A DNA stretch of 64,000 nucleotides from Anisus vortex (taxonomy: Eukaryota > Mollusca > Gastropoda > Planorbidae): assembly GCA_949126835.1 (NCBI GenBank), contig OX421502.1, positions 41,253,473 to 41,317,472 on the forward strand, written 5' to 3'. Shown in pieces: positions 46,595 to 57,215 of the stretch. The translations under genes and the position numbers were made by a program. The notes beneath the pieces were generated by a model that saw only the letters and a program-made list of their open reading frames with translations, searched no databases and was not told the origin of the DNA. Each line of letters opens with the position of its first letter. Positions within the stretch are counted from its first letter, which is position 1.

Positions 46595-48289
46595 AACCAT
46601 AGTTCTTTTCTAAATTTGTATTAATTTTGTAACGCTTTCTTTAGACTATTGGTGCCAAATAGAAGAATCAAATTCTCTTTTCAATATTTTTAGCATTTCC
46701 TTTCATGGTCATGTAAAAGACTGGACTAAATTTTAACTCACTTTTAGTAACAGTGATTTATTTTGTAAAAATCATTTATTTGTCAACTTTGTATCAATAT
46801 TGCTACTTGTACTACACTTAATACCTAAACACTTTCAAACATTGATTCATGAATAGCAATCGTCACAGGGGGGGGGGGGGGGGGGAACAACCTAACAATA
46901 TTTCATAAATTTATACATACCTTTTACAAAGGGGCAAAACTTTTGTTCACACCTGTTAAATAAACTTCTAACAGTAGTCTCACAATATCTACTAAATAGA
47001 TTAAAAAAGAATCTTTTTTATGAACATTTTTTTAAAATAACAGTAATAAGTGATTTTGTATAAATAAAACTCTCAAATAAGGTTAAATTAGTTAGTTAGA
47101 ATAGTTAGTTAGAATAGTTTGTTAAATTAGTTAGTTAGAATAGTTTGTTAGAATAGTTTGTTAGAATAGTTAGTTAGAATAGTTAGTTAGAATAGTTAGT
47201 TAGAATAGTTTGTTAAATTAGTTAGTTAGAATAGTTAGTTAGAATAGTTAGTTAGAATAGTTTGTTAAATTAGTTAGTTAGAATAGTTAGTTAGAATAGT
47301 TAGTTAGAATAGTTAGTTAGAATAGTTAGTTAGAATAGTTTGTTAGAATAGTTTGTTAAATTAGTTAGTTAGAATAGTTAGTTAGAATAGTTTGTTAGAA
47401 TAGTTAGTTAGAATAGTTTGTTAAATTAGTTAGTTAGAATAGTTAGTTAGAATAGTTAGTTAGAATAGTTAGTTAGAATAGTTAGTTAGAATAGTTAGTT
47501 AGAATAGTTTGTTAAATTAGTTAGTTAGAATAGTTAGTTAGAATAGTTAGTTAGAATAGTTAGTTAGAATAGTTTGTTAAATTAGTTAGTTAAAATAGTT
47601 TGTTAGAATAGTTAGTTAGAATAGTTAGTTAGAAAAGTTAGTTAGAATAGTTAGTTAGAATAGTTTGTTAAATTAGTTAGTTAGAATAGTTAGTTAGAAT
47701 AGTTTGTTAAATTAGTTAGTTAGAATAGTTTGTTAGAATAGTTTGTTAGAATAGTTAGTTAGAATAGTTAGTTAGAATAGTTAGTTAGAATAGTTAGTTA
47801 GAATAGTTTGTTAAATTAGTTAGTTAGAATAGTTAGTTAGAATAGTTTGTTAAATTAGTTAGTTAGAATAGTTAGTTAGAATAGTTAGTTAGAATAGTTT
47901 GTTAGAATAGTTAGTTAGAATAGTTTGTTAGAATAGTTAGTTAGAATAGTTAGTTAGAATAGTTAGTTAGAATAGTTAGTTAGAATAGTTAGTTAGAATA
48001 GTTAGTTAGAATAGTTAGTTAGAATAGTTAGTTAGAATAGTTAGTTAGAATAGTTAGTTAGAATAGTTTGTTAGAATAGTTTGTTAGAATAGTTTGTTAG
48101 AATAGTTTGTCAACAAATGGTATAAACAACTAAACTATATAGAAGGAGCATCTGTAACATATAAGATAATATAATAATAATAATATAATAATAAGATAAT
48201 ATATAAGATAATATAGTTTTCTCATGAGCTAGTTTCAAAAAAATGTAACTAGATAGTGGCTATCAATTACAGTAATGAATGAGTGTGCC
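46595..48289. other. Intron 3, left part, with 13-bp minisatellite
   Basis: A G-run at 46867-46885, then about 79 copies of TAGTTAGTTAGAA (47088-48112) with GTTTGTTAAAT variants, then a short TAATAA-rich tract (48165-48215). No exon is seen. Confidence 0.9.
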
Positions 48290-49055
48290 TTGTTAACCAG
48301 GGCTGCGGAGTCGGTAGATAAATGTTCCTACTCCGACTCCAACTCCTCATTTTTTTTTACTTCCGACTCCGACCCCCCGACTCCGACTCCTCTGTATTAA
48401 TATGCGAATGTATTTTGTACATTCCTTGAAGGAAAGAAAGGCAACATACATCTACGTGTCATTATTACAGAACTACTGGCTGGAAAGCTAACAGTCTACT
48501 GTATTTAATTTTAAATATTCATGGGCCCCCTAAACTCTTGAGGGCCCCGGTACGGCATACCGGCTGTATCCCCCCCCCCTCGTGGGGCCTGATCAGTAGA
48601 GGTCACGATCGGCGATTCCAAGGGGCAAACGGTTAATCCCTTACCAGTGAGAGGCTAGGCTACACATGGGTGCTGCGTTCCCTTAACAGCAGAACTAGGG
48701 ATGTTAAAACCGGTTATCGGTTCTATAAAACCGGTTTAAAACCGGATTTCGGTTTCCCCCTCCCCCCCCCCCCCCCCCCGCGCAACGTCACAAGTCACAT
48801 GCCGGAACAGCCAAATGTGCGTAGTTTTGTAAGCATATTTGAAAAATACTTCAAACTTAATTAGTGTTTGCAGGGCATTCAAATGGTTGATTTGTGTGAA
48901 TACCATATGATTTTGTACTCTTTACCATAAAATTCTTTAGAACTTAAAAAAATCTGGGCTATTTGATTAAAACCGATAATAGCTTTCAATTTTTCAATAG
49001 TGATAATCAAATTACCGATTATAATTGACCATAATATTAAGAAGCATATGAAGAG

Positions 49056-49680
49056 TGTTATGGACCTCTTTAGGTTGATTATTATTACGACTCGTTAAAT
49101 CGGATTCAATGAATATAGTTGTATCTTTATTAGAAGTCTCTAGATTCTGCTAATCTGTAGCCCAAGCTAGGGGTTCCTTGACTGACAGGTCTATGCAGTA
49201 ATGTAGTTATATTCGTGATAATTATCTTCAACACCTTTCTCAACAACGATAGATCAAACAACTCCAGTTGTTGAATAAACAATTTTATTTAAATTGTAGA
49301 CTCAATATAAACGCTCAATAAACTTCATCAACTGGTGGCAACATAAGTATCAATAAAATGGCATTATATGTACATGTATGAATATAGCGACTTCACTCTA
49401 CAAACGTTTAAACTGAACTAACTTTAAGGAGGTCGGGACTTTACAAAGAAAACGATCATCGAAGATTCTACAGGGTCTTAATACGCATTTTAACCTCTTT
49501 CTCTATAATTACTACGATCCAGAATTATCCCCCAATTTCCACGGGATTTGAACGAATTATTTTATTTAAACTGCCCTCAGGGCATAAAGGTCAAACCTTG
49601 GTCGCTTTGGACTCTGATACGCACTTGTTAAGAGGTCAATGCCTTACTACGTCATTCATTTATGACCGATATTCGTAACA
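49056..49680 (-). repeat. 3' LTR of the 6.3-kb element
   Basis: 625 bp, TGTTA to TAACA. I found no difference from 54755-55379 on reading both. Confidence 0.96.
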
Positions 49681-49697
49681 TCCCCCCCCTTCTAAAG
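49681..49697 (-). other. Polypurine tract of the 6.3-kb element
   Basis: On the minus strand TTTAGAAGGGGGGGGA abuts the 3' LTR, as expected for the plus-strand primer. Confidence 0.85.
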
Positions 49698-51849
49698 CTT
49701 TATAATTATTTCCTTTACATTTTAACCATACGAAAAATGTTAATTTTAAGGAATAATTATAAAAGAAAATATTCCGGGAAAAACAATACAGTTCAATTGG
49801 CGATCCCAATAATTCAATCGAACTGATAACAATAACATAATAATATATGCAATATAAATTCATCTTATCAAATGGCTTAACTATAGTCATTCAATCATTC
49901 CATTTTTAATTCAAAACAATGGACAATTAAATTGTTTATCTAAATCTTGTATACAAGAAAAATACATAATCATTCTTAATAGATATAATATAATACAAGT
50001 TAATAATTTCTATTACATTGAACATTCCACTGTAATAAAAACTCTCTCGTCCATTTAATTTATAAACTAATATCTTTTACATTTGTAATCAAACAACAAA
50101 AGAAAAAATCACTTAATGTCTATGCAGACACGACTTATTTTTTCATAAGCAGAAAAAAACAAACGCTCTTGATGAAAAAAATACTACTAGGCTTGACCTA
50201 ATTACACAACAACACGATCATTTTCTCGACAGTATTTTTTTTTTCATGTTTGTAGGCTGGACAACATTAGACAACTGTCTGTGACGCGACACAGAAATTG
50301 AGGTCAATTCCGCCTTTCTCTCTCTCTCTCTCTCTCTCTCTCATTCTCAATTGATTTTAACAATGTTGACATCGCTATGCAAATTTACCTCATCACAGCC
50401 TAGGTCAAAAAAATATTGCTACGCGATTAAATAGTTATCGTAACTAAATGAGCATTATTTAACAACCATTATCTTCTCAAAGTCAAATTCATTTATGTTA
50501 TTTTAAGAACATTAAACATAGTCTGTTCACGAATTAAAATAGTTTATAGACAATTTCATTAAAAATATTTCAATCTTTCATTTTACCATGACCTTTCGAC
50601 GTCATTATTTTCTTTTTAAAAGAGTTCACAGCAGTTTTAAATTGAAACATTCAGACAATCATGGATTTACTTGAAACAAATTGGTTAATTTACTTAATTA
50701 ACTATCAATTAAAGCAAGTTATCATCTTCATACAATCTTATTACTAAACAGTAAGTAATTATTTTCTTTAGATTACATTAAAGACATTTCAAATACAATA
50801 TTATTGAAGTGGAAAAGAGTTAAGCATAGGCTACTATTAATTTTTTTCAGAGAGAAATCAATGTAACAATTTATGTACAAAACAACTGCTGGTTTGACTG
50901 GTGTGGTAAAACATTTCATTTCCAATCTTTTCAGTGGTGTACATTGCTCTTTTCCATTTTCCATAAAGGTTTTATTCATAGGTTCTAGGTTCCTGTTACT
51001 TTCACAGTGTTCAGGTCTACCCAATCTTTTGATTGTCAGTACAATTCATTCAATCTATTTTAACTAATACAGAAAAAAAAATAGATTAGTTTTACAATCT
51101 TGACATGAAATCCTTAATTAATAATACATTAGTTGAACATTGGTGTGTCAACATTATAAATTCTCAACCATGACATTCTCAACCATTCTGGTTTACAGTG
51201 TCAAGTCAGTGGCACATATCCTAAATTTATATAAAACAAGGATAAGTTTTATTTTACATTAGTTTCACTTCTGGTCTGCTTTTCATGTAACAGTCCTAAA
51301 AGTGAAAAATCATATATAATACATTTCTTGGAATTCTTGTTAGTCATAGTTCTGCCTTGCTGCAACTATTTTTACCCTACATTATCATACATTCAATGAT
51401 AATAGAACAAATGAATAAATTCACATAGAAGAAATTTGCATCTTGACTCAGTGCAATTATTTCAACAACAGTACATGATAAAATAAATTTCCATTGTACA
51501 ATCATAAAACATTTCTCAATACTTTAGTGATAGAAAAATTCTCTTTTCTTAAAACCATTTACATCTTTTTCAATCAAATTATCCTCTCTGCCAAATGTTT
51601 CAATTATCATTTCCAGAGATTCTCAAACATATCTTATAATCAGTCCACATTTATAATGTCCTCTGATTTAGAAACCAATTCTGCGGATAAAACTGATCTT
51701 TTTCTCTTATAGCAATTATTTTAAATGCTCAACCTAACAAGTTTGTTTAGAAATATCACACTATAATGATATTTACTCTAACAATACTTTTACTCAGTCC
51801 TTTTTCTTCACAAGTAAGGGATTTAGTTTTAAAATAGTAAGTTTGGTAA
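49698..51849 (-). other. AT-rich noncoding interior of the 6.3-kb element
   Basis: About 2.1 kb with no supported gene, containing a TC microsatellite near 50318-50341. It replaces the place where pol or env would be expected; no trace of RT is visible. Confidence 0.7.
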
Positions 51850-54579
51850 CTAACTATCAGTGAATCTGTCATTCAATTCATCCTGAACTCCAGGCATAAA
51901 TTTTACAAATAAGAGTAACAATGTTAACAACATCAAGCTTATTCCAATTGTTTTCAGAAGGTAAGGCTTTATCATTTTCAAATGATATAATATTTTTGCC
52001 TTTCTTTCATCACACAACAATGGCATCTGCATGTGAGCAGTGTACAATTTTTTTCTAACAAATACAGTTATGTCAGACAAAAAATTTATGTACTTATCTA
52101 GGTACTTGCTCAGCCCAAGGAGATCCAATTCGGTCTGCCATTCCTCTGGAAGTAGTTTGAGTGGTCCTCGGACAGTGGGTCCAAAGATTGGTCCATAGGC
52201 TCCTCGACTTTCCGGATAGGATTCAGTTGTCACCTCATGCTCCAGGCATAAGTTCTTTAGGACTGGATTGAAGAGTTCCGAGGCGAAGTTGGTCCTTCGA
52301 TCTGTCGGTATGGATTGTGGTAACCCATAGCTTTTGATAGTTTCGGTCCAGCTCTCAGCACTCGTTTCTTCGGTGATGCTCCTCCAATCTTCATCTGTAC
52401 CGGCAACTGCAGGTTTGCATTGTTGTTTGAACATGCTGTGGTCTATATGTTCATAGACATCAGTAGTAGGATTTTCTTTCTCGTCGACAGCTTTCTCATG
52501 CAACTGTAGCAACTCTGGATCTACTTTCTGCTCAGCAATCAATTCATTTTGTGATGACTTCTTTGATTGTTCATTTCCTTTCGGACAATCATCAATCATG
52601 GAGAAAATAGTAGTATCACGTTCCACTTCTTCTTCCTCTTTCTTCTCTCGTGGGAGAATTTCTTCTTTCTTTTTCTTTTCTTGTGAGAGAATTTCTTCTT
52701 TCTTTTTCTGTGGTGTCATACCATTTATGACATCACCTACAGGATAAAGTTCTTTTTCTTTTCCTGTCTCCACCATAGGACTAGGGTCTGGATTTTCCTT
52801 CACAATCAGTTCAGGTCTCACCCTCCCTTTCGCCAAATCATTTGCTAGGATAACAGATATGCCCTCAACAGGAAGTTTTGATATTACTCCAACTGTCACA
52901 TATCCTGTCACCAAGTCAGATGTGAGGTATATCCTATGTAGAGGTATTTCTTCTTTCCATTCAAAACCTCTCAATAGGACAGTCTGTCCTGTCAATGTAT
53001 TATCATTTAATGGTAATACATCTTTAAGCAGCAGTGTTAATGATGCTCCTGTGTCTCGTAATATTTTTACGGACTTCAGTGGTCCTTCCTTTTGTAAGGC
53101 CACACAACCTTCACTAATGAACGGTTGAAAACTGCACAGGGTCTCTGTGTCAATTTTATTCTTCCCTTGACCATGACTTTCGGGTGTTGTTTCATCTTTC
53201 GATGACTTCAGACTCTTTTCCGAGTCAAAAATACTTTGGTCTACTTTTTCGTCTCTGTGGACTTGGACAATTAATCCAATAGTAGCCATTCTGTATTTAT
53301 AATCAGGATATTTATCCTCATTATCTTCAGTTGTAGATTTCTCTACCTTCTGACTTTTGCTCTCAGGCAAATCCACCCTCAGTGTTTCTGGTTTAGAATA
53401 ATCTTTCTTCGAATTCAGTTCGTTTGTATTTTCGCTTTCTTGTACATTCTGTATTTGTGCATGGCTTGCACACATGACCACTTTGTTAGGTCTTTTGTTG
53501 CTTCGTATACTCCAACAGTCTTCTATGCTATGTCCTGTCCTTTTACAAAAAGTACATTGGACGTTTTTGTTGATAGGTTTTTTATTAACATCATTTTGTT
53601 TCACAAAATGCTCTTTTTCACGATGTTGTTGTTGTGTGTTTTCTGCTGGCCGTTGTGGCCTATTAACATTCTTTCCATCAGCTGTCCTATGACACAATGT
53701 GTACTGTTCAGCTAAATCAGCAGCCTTATGTGGGTCAGTGATATCACGCTCGGATAAATACATTCTTATATCCGGCCTCACTTTGTTAATAAAATCCTCT
53801 AAGAGAATGATATCTTTCATTTCTTTTAATGTGGAGATATTTCTGGATTTTATCCACTGATCCATTAGCTTTTCTTCTGCTCGAAGGAAGTCTAAGTGTG
53901 TTTGGTAAGGGGACATTGTGTACTGACGGAACCTTTTCCGATAACTTTCCGGTATTTGGTTATAGGCTTTAAGTACAGTATCTTTAATGATTTCATAATC
54001 ATTTAAATTCTCCTCTTTTAACAATAGAACACAATCTCTTGCCCTTCCCTGAGTAAAAGCTGTTCTGACTAATATTCCCCATTTATCTTCTGGGAACTTA
54101 AAATCTCTGCAAGAAATTTCAAAGGTCTGGAAGAAATTAGCTATTTCACTTTCTTTATCAATGTAGGTAGGGACTAGCTTTTTCCATCTGGCCATCTCTA
54201 CATCATTATGAGATTCTTTTTTAGTTGCTCCTATCTTTGCTAGCTCTATTCTTTCCTGACTTTCTCTTTGACTTTTCTTATCTTCCATCTCAAGACGTTT
54301 TTCTTCCATCTCCATTTCCATCCGTTTCATTTCTAACTGAAATCTAAACTGTTCGGACATAGATTTCGACGTCTGACCTTCAACTTGATATCCCTCCGCG
54401 CTTGATTCTACTTTCAACTTGCCACTCGCAATCAACACATCTTTTATCTGCTGTGTCAACACAGTCCTCGATGGTGTAGTTTCAGTAACTTCTATCTTTA
54501 AGACCCCAGCGATCTCTTTTAACTTCTTTATTGATAAAGTTTTCAGAACTTCTTCTTCTGGATTTTCAATAAATTCCAT
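51850..54579 (-). CDS. gag: Gag-protease with integrase remnant and C-terminal membrane segment
   Basis: 909 residues. A Glu/Met/Lys-rich coiled coil (about 75-115) is followed by a SCAN-like gag region (about 130-300: FPEDKWGILVRTAF, YRKRFRQYTMSP, AADLAEQYTLCH), one CCHC knuckle CTFCKRTGHSIEDC (342-355), the protease active site DTGAS (509-513) and its C-terminal ILANDLA (578-583). A Lys/Glu-rich low-complexity stretch covers 622-652. Residues about 743-815 keep integrase core scraps (SYGLPQSIPTDRRTNF, YPESRGA, VRGPLKLLPEEW) in which the second catalytic Asp region survives but the glutamate region is deleted. RT and RNase H are absent. Residues about 878-895 form a strongly hydrophobic segment (LMLLTLLLLFVKF) that could anchor the product in a membrane. 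The frame is fully open. Confidence 0.9.
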   Translation of the reverse strand: MEFIENPEEEVLKTLSIKKLKEIAGVLKIEVTETTPSRTVLTQQIKDVLIASGKLKVESSAEGYQVEGQTSKSMSEQFRFQLEMKRMEMEMEEKRLEMEDKKSQRESQERIELAKIGATKKESHNDVEMARWKKLVPTYIDKESEIANFFQTFEISCRDFKFPEDKWGILVRTAFTQGRARDCVLLLKEENLNDYEIIKDTVLKAYNQIPESYRKRFRQYTMSPYQTHLDFLRAEEKLMDQWIKSRNISTLKEMKDIILLEDFINKVRPDIRMYLSERDITDPHKAADLAEQYTLCHRTADGKNVNRPQRPAENTQQQHREKEHFVKQNDVNKKPINKNVQCTFCKRTGHSIEDCWSIRSNKRPNKVVMCASHAQIQNVQESENTNELNSKKDYSKPETLRVDLPESKSQKVEKSTTEDNEDKYPDYKYRMATIGLIVQVHRDEKVDQSIFDSEKSLKSSKDETTPESHGQGKNKIDTETLCSFQPFISEGCVALQKEGPLKSVKILRDTGASLTLLLKDVLPLNDNTLTGQTVLLRGFEWKEEIPLHRIYLTSDLVTGYVTVGVISKLPVEGISVILANDLAKGRVRPELIVKENPDPSPMVETGKEKELYPVGDVINGMTPQKKKEEILSQEKKKKEEILPREKKEEEEVERDTTIFSMIDDCPKGNEQSKKSSQNELIAEQKVDPELLQLHEKAVDEKENPTTDVYEHIDHSMFKQQCKPAVAGTDEDWRSITEETSAESWTETIKSYGLPQSIPTDRRTNFASELFNPVLKNLCLEHEVTTESYPESRGAYGPIFGPTVRGPLKLLPEEWQTELDLLGLSKYLDKYINFLSDITVFVRKKLYTAHMQMPLLCDERKAKILYHLKMIKPYLLKTIGISLMLLTLLLLFVKFMPGVQDELNDRFTDS

Positions 54580-54754
54580 TCTTTAGTTAAGAGATTTATA
54601 AAGTGGTAAATTTTTCCAACTTACGTTTTTCCAATCGGAAGAATAATTTCAGCGTTCTTAGGCTTGCTCAGTAGGTCACTGCTCCAACACACAACACAAC
54701 ACAACTTGAATATATGCTTCACTATACAACTATATCGGACGCAAGCCCGCAAAC

Positions 54755-55379
54755 TGTTATGGACCTCTTTAGGTTGATTATTATTACGACTCGTTAAATC
54801 GGATTCAATGAATATAGTTGTATCTTTATTAGAAGTCTCTAGATTCTGCTAATCTGTAGCCCAAGCTAGGGGTTCCTTGACTGACAGGTCTATGCAGTAA
54901 TGTAGTTATATTCGTGATAATTATCTTCAACACCTTTCTCAACAACGATAGATCAAACAACTCCAGTTGTTGAATAAACAATTTTATTTAAATTGTAGAC
55001 TCAATATAAACGCTCAATAAACTTCATCAACTGGTGGCAACATAAGTATCAATAAAATGGCATTATATGTACATGTATGAATATAGCGACTTCACTCTAC
55101 AAACGTTTAAACTGAACTAACTTTAAGGAGGTCGGGACTTTACAAAGAAAACGATCATCGAAGATTCTACAGGGTCTTAATACGCATTTTAACCTCTTTC
55201 TCTATAATTACTACGATCCAGAATTATCCCCCAATTTCCACGGGATTTGAACGAATTATTTTATTTAAACTGCCCTCAGGGCATAAAGGTCAAACCTTGG
55301 TCGCTTTGGACTCTGATACGCACTTGTTAAGAGGTCAATGCCTTACTACGTCATTCATTTATGACCGATATTCGTAACA
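54755..55379 (-). repeat. 5' LTR of the 6.3-kb element
   Basis: 625-bp partner of 49056-49680. Just inside it on the minus strand the sequence reads GTTTGCGGGCTTGCGTCC; I do not recognise a standard tRNA primer site starting TGG there. Confidence 0.96.
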
Positions 55380-55583
55380 AGAGGCATATATTTATGGTAA
55401 CTTGTAAAATAATGTGTTGAAAGATAATCAAAAGAATGTGTATTTAATAGTGCCGTTAATAATAAAGCACAGACGCGGTGTTTTGAAAATCAAAACCGGT
55501 TTTCGGTTTCAAAACCAGAATCCGGTATTCCGGTTTTCGTTTAACATCTTTAAGCAGAACACAACACTATGAATAGTATAAAT

Positions 55584-55928
55584 ATTGCCACCAGGGCCGT
55601 ATTTAGGATTGTGGGGGCCCTGTTCCCAAATGTATGTGGGGCCCCTAGTGGTCTCGACCTGCCTTCCACATAGGGCCTACCCTCAGAAAAGGGCCGTTAA
55701 TTCATACTACATTCTGTAAAATCATACATTTTATGTTGCATGTAGCGTGGTTGAACTGGTGCGCTTTAAATTGTATGGGATTAAATGAATTTTAGTTTAC
55801 ATTTTCAACGAAATATGGGGATGTCACTCAAACAATTCTTTTTGGGATGTGTGGGGGCCCATTTTGTGTGGGGGCCCATGTTCCAATGGAACATGTGGAA
55901 CATGCCTAAATACGCCACTGATTGCCGC
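55584..55928. mobile_element. hAT family C MITE, 329 bp
   Basis: Ends CAGGGCCGTATTTAGG (55592) and CCTAAATACGCCACTG (55920), with target ATTGCCAC (55584-55591) versus ATTGCCGC (55921-55928), one mismatch. The inside has paired GTGGGGGCCC blocks. Non-coding. Confidence 0.9.
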
Positions 55929-56482
55929 TCCTAATTGTGCGTTGCGTGCGTAGCGCATTTATAAGTCGTAAAGGCGGCATTTTTTTGTAGGCCTATTGAA
56001 CGCAAATTACTTTATGGAAAGAATCGTAAATGTGTAAAAGCCTCTGAAGGCCTCTAAAAAAAGGTATGCTTGTACACTAGAGATGGGAATCGAACCCTCA
56101 TTTAGCAGTTCGGGTTCGGTTCGGTGAGACCATAAGTTCGGGTTCGTTCGGTTCGGTAGGACCCTAAGTTCGGGTTCGGTTCGGTTCGGTCGGATAAGTA
56201 AAAAACTAAGTTCGGGTTCGGTTCGGTTCGGTAATAATTTAAGTGCGAGTTCAGTTCGGTTCGACAACAACTGAACTCTTACAATGTTATAGCGTTTTAA
56301 TAAAACTGTTTTTTATATAAATAAAAAATCTTAAAATAGTAGCCTAAAACTGGATTTTCTACTGATTTAAAATAATGTTTATCTTTTGCCACGACATGTT
56401 CAAAACTCACAATTAATTATGCATAGGTTGATGCAAATAAAAACAACAAAAAGTGTTATTTCTGGGTCTTCTGTTATATGAA

Positions 56483-57100
56483 ATGCAATTAACAGGCCGA
56501 CCGAAACCAAATATTTGGTTTCGGACGAAAACGAAACCATACCGAAAGTTATAAATTAACTTTCGGCAGAAACCAAAGCCGAAACCAAAAGTTTAACAAT
56601 ACTTTGGGCCGAAACCGACAAATAGGCCTAAACCTAAATTTCCTAACAAAAGATTTTAAATATTAACTAGTTTATTGGTAGCCTACTCCATTTAATTAAA
56701 CCATAGAACTCGTAATAAACTCTTGTAGGCTATAGTCCAGTATAGGCTTATACATGTAGGCCTATAATATATCCTTTTATTCAGAATTAAATATTCTTAA
56801 AGATTTAATAACCTAAAAGACAATAGGCTACATACTTTATATAAGATTTTTTATATCTAAATAGTATGACAAAATTTGATAAAATTAGACAAAACAATTT
56901 TAAAAAATGACAAATGCAAGATATTCGGCTGATGACTAAATGTCAATAGGCCTATCACTTTCTGCCAAAACCGAAAACAAACTGAAAGCTAACTTTTTAA
57001 CTTCGGCCGAAACCGAAACCACACCGAAAGTGGCCATTGGCCTACTTTCGGCATCGAAGCAGAAACCGAAACCGAAGTTCGGTCGGCCTCTAATATAATT
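56483..57100. mobile_element. hAT-like family E MITE, 602 bp
   Basis: Ends AACAGGCCGACCGAAACC (56491) and AAGTTCGGTCGGCCTCTA (57092). Flanks ATGCAATT and ATATAATT agree at six of eight positions. The inside carries CCGAAACCGAAA-type subterminal repeats. It lies within hAT D and is non-coding. Confidence 0.75.
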
Positions 57101-57109
57101 AGTATAGGC

Positions 57110-57215
57110 ATACGTATTTCTTGTGTAAGCGACATATTTCTGGTGTAAGCGACGTATTTCTGGTGTAAGCGACGTATTTCTGGTGTAAGCGACGTATTTC
57201 TGGTGTAGGTAAGCA
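57110..57215. repeat. 20-bp minisatellite
   Basis: Four to five copies of GTAAGCGACGTATTTCTGGT. Confidence 0.93.

Larger units (their letters stand above)
49056..55379 (-). mobile_element. Non-autonomous LTR retrotransposon, 6.3 kb
   Basis: Two 625-bp LTRs (49056-49680 and 54755-55379) that look identical by eye, starting TGTTA and ending TAACA, with 4-bp duplication AGAG (49052-49055 and 55380-55383). One long frame encodes gag, protease and integrase scraps but no RT or RNase H. About 2.2 kb of AT-rich noncoding sequence follows it. The empty site can be read from the paralogous hAT B copy near 26341-26365. Identical LTRs mean very recent insertion, so it must have been moved by enzymes from another element. 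Confidence 0.95.
48688..55560 (-). mobile_element. hAT family B copy split by an LTR element
   Basis: Left end TAGGGATGTTAAAACCGG (48696), right end CGTTTAACATCTTTA (55552, two changes from the consensus CATCCCTA), target duplication AGCAGAAC at 48688-48695 and 55553-55560. The two halves (48696-49055 and 55380-55552) align in reverse with the uninterrupted element at 25815-26732. Confidence 0.93.

Noticed and set aside
51850..52200. Envelope gene in the 6.3-kb element, because of the C-terminal hydrophobic helix
   Set aside because: It is fused to the end of the gag-protease-integrase frame, with no signal peptide, furin-like site or ectodomain; only a membrane segment is supported.
54580..54754. 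Standard tRNA primer site next to the 5' LTR of the 6.3-kb element
   Set aside because: The bases after the LTR on the minus strand (GTTTGCGGGCTTGCG) do not begin with TGG or match a pattern I can assign.
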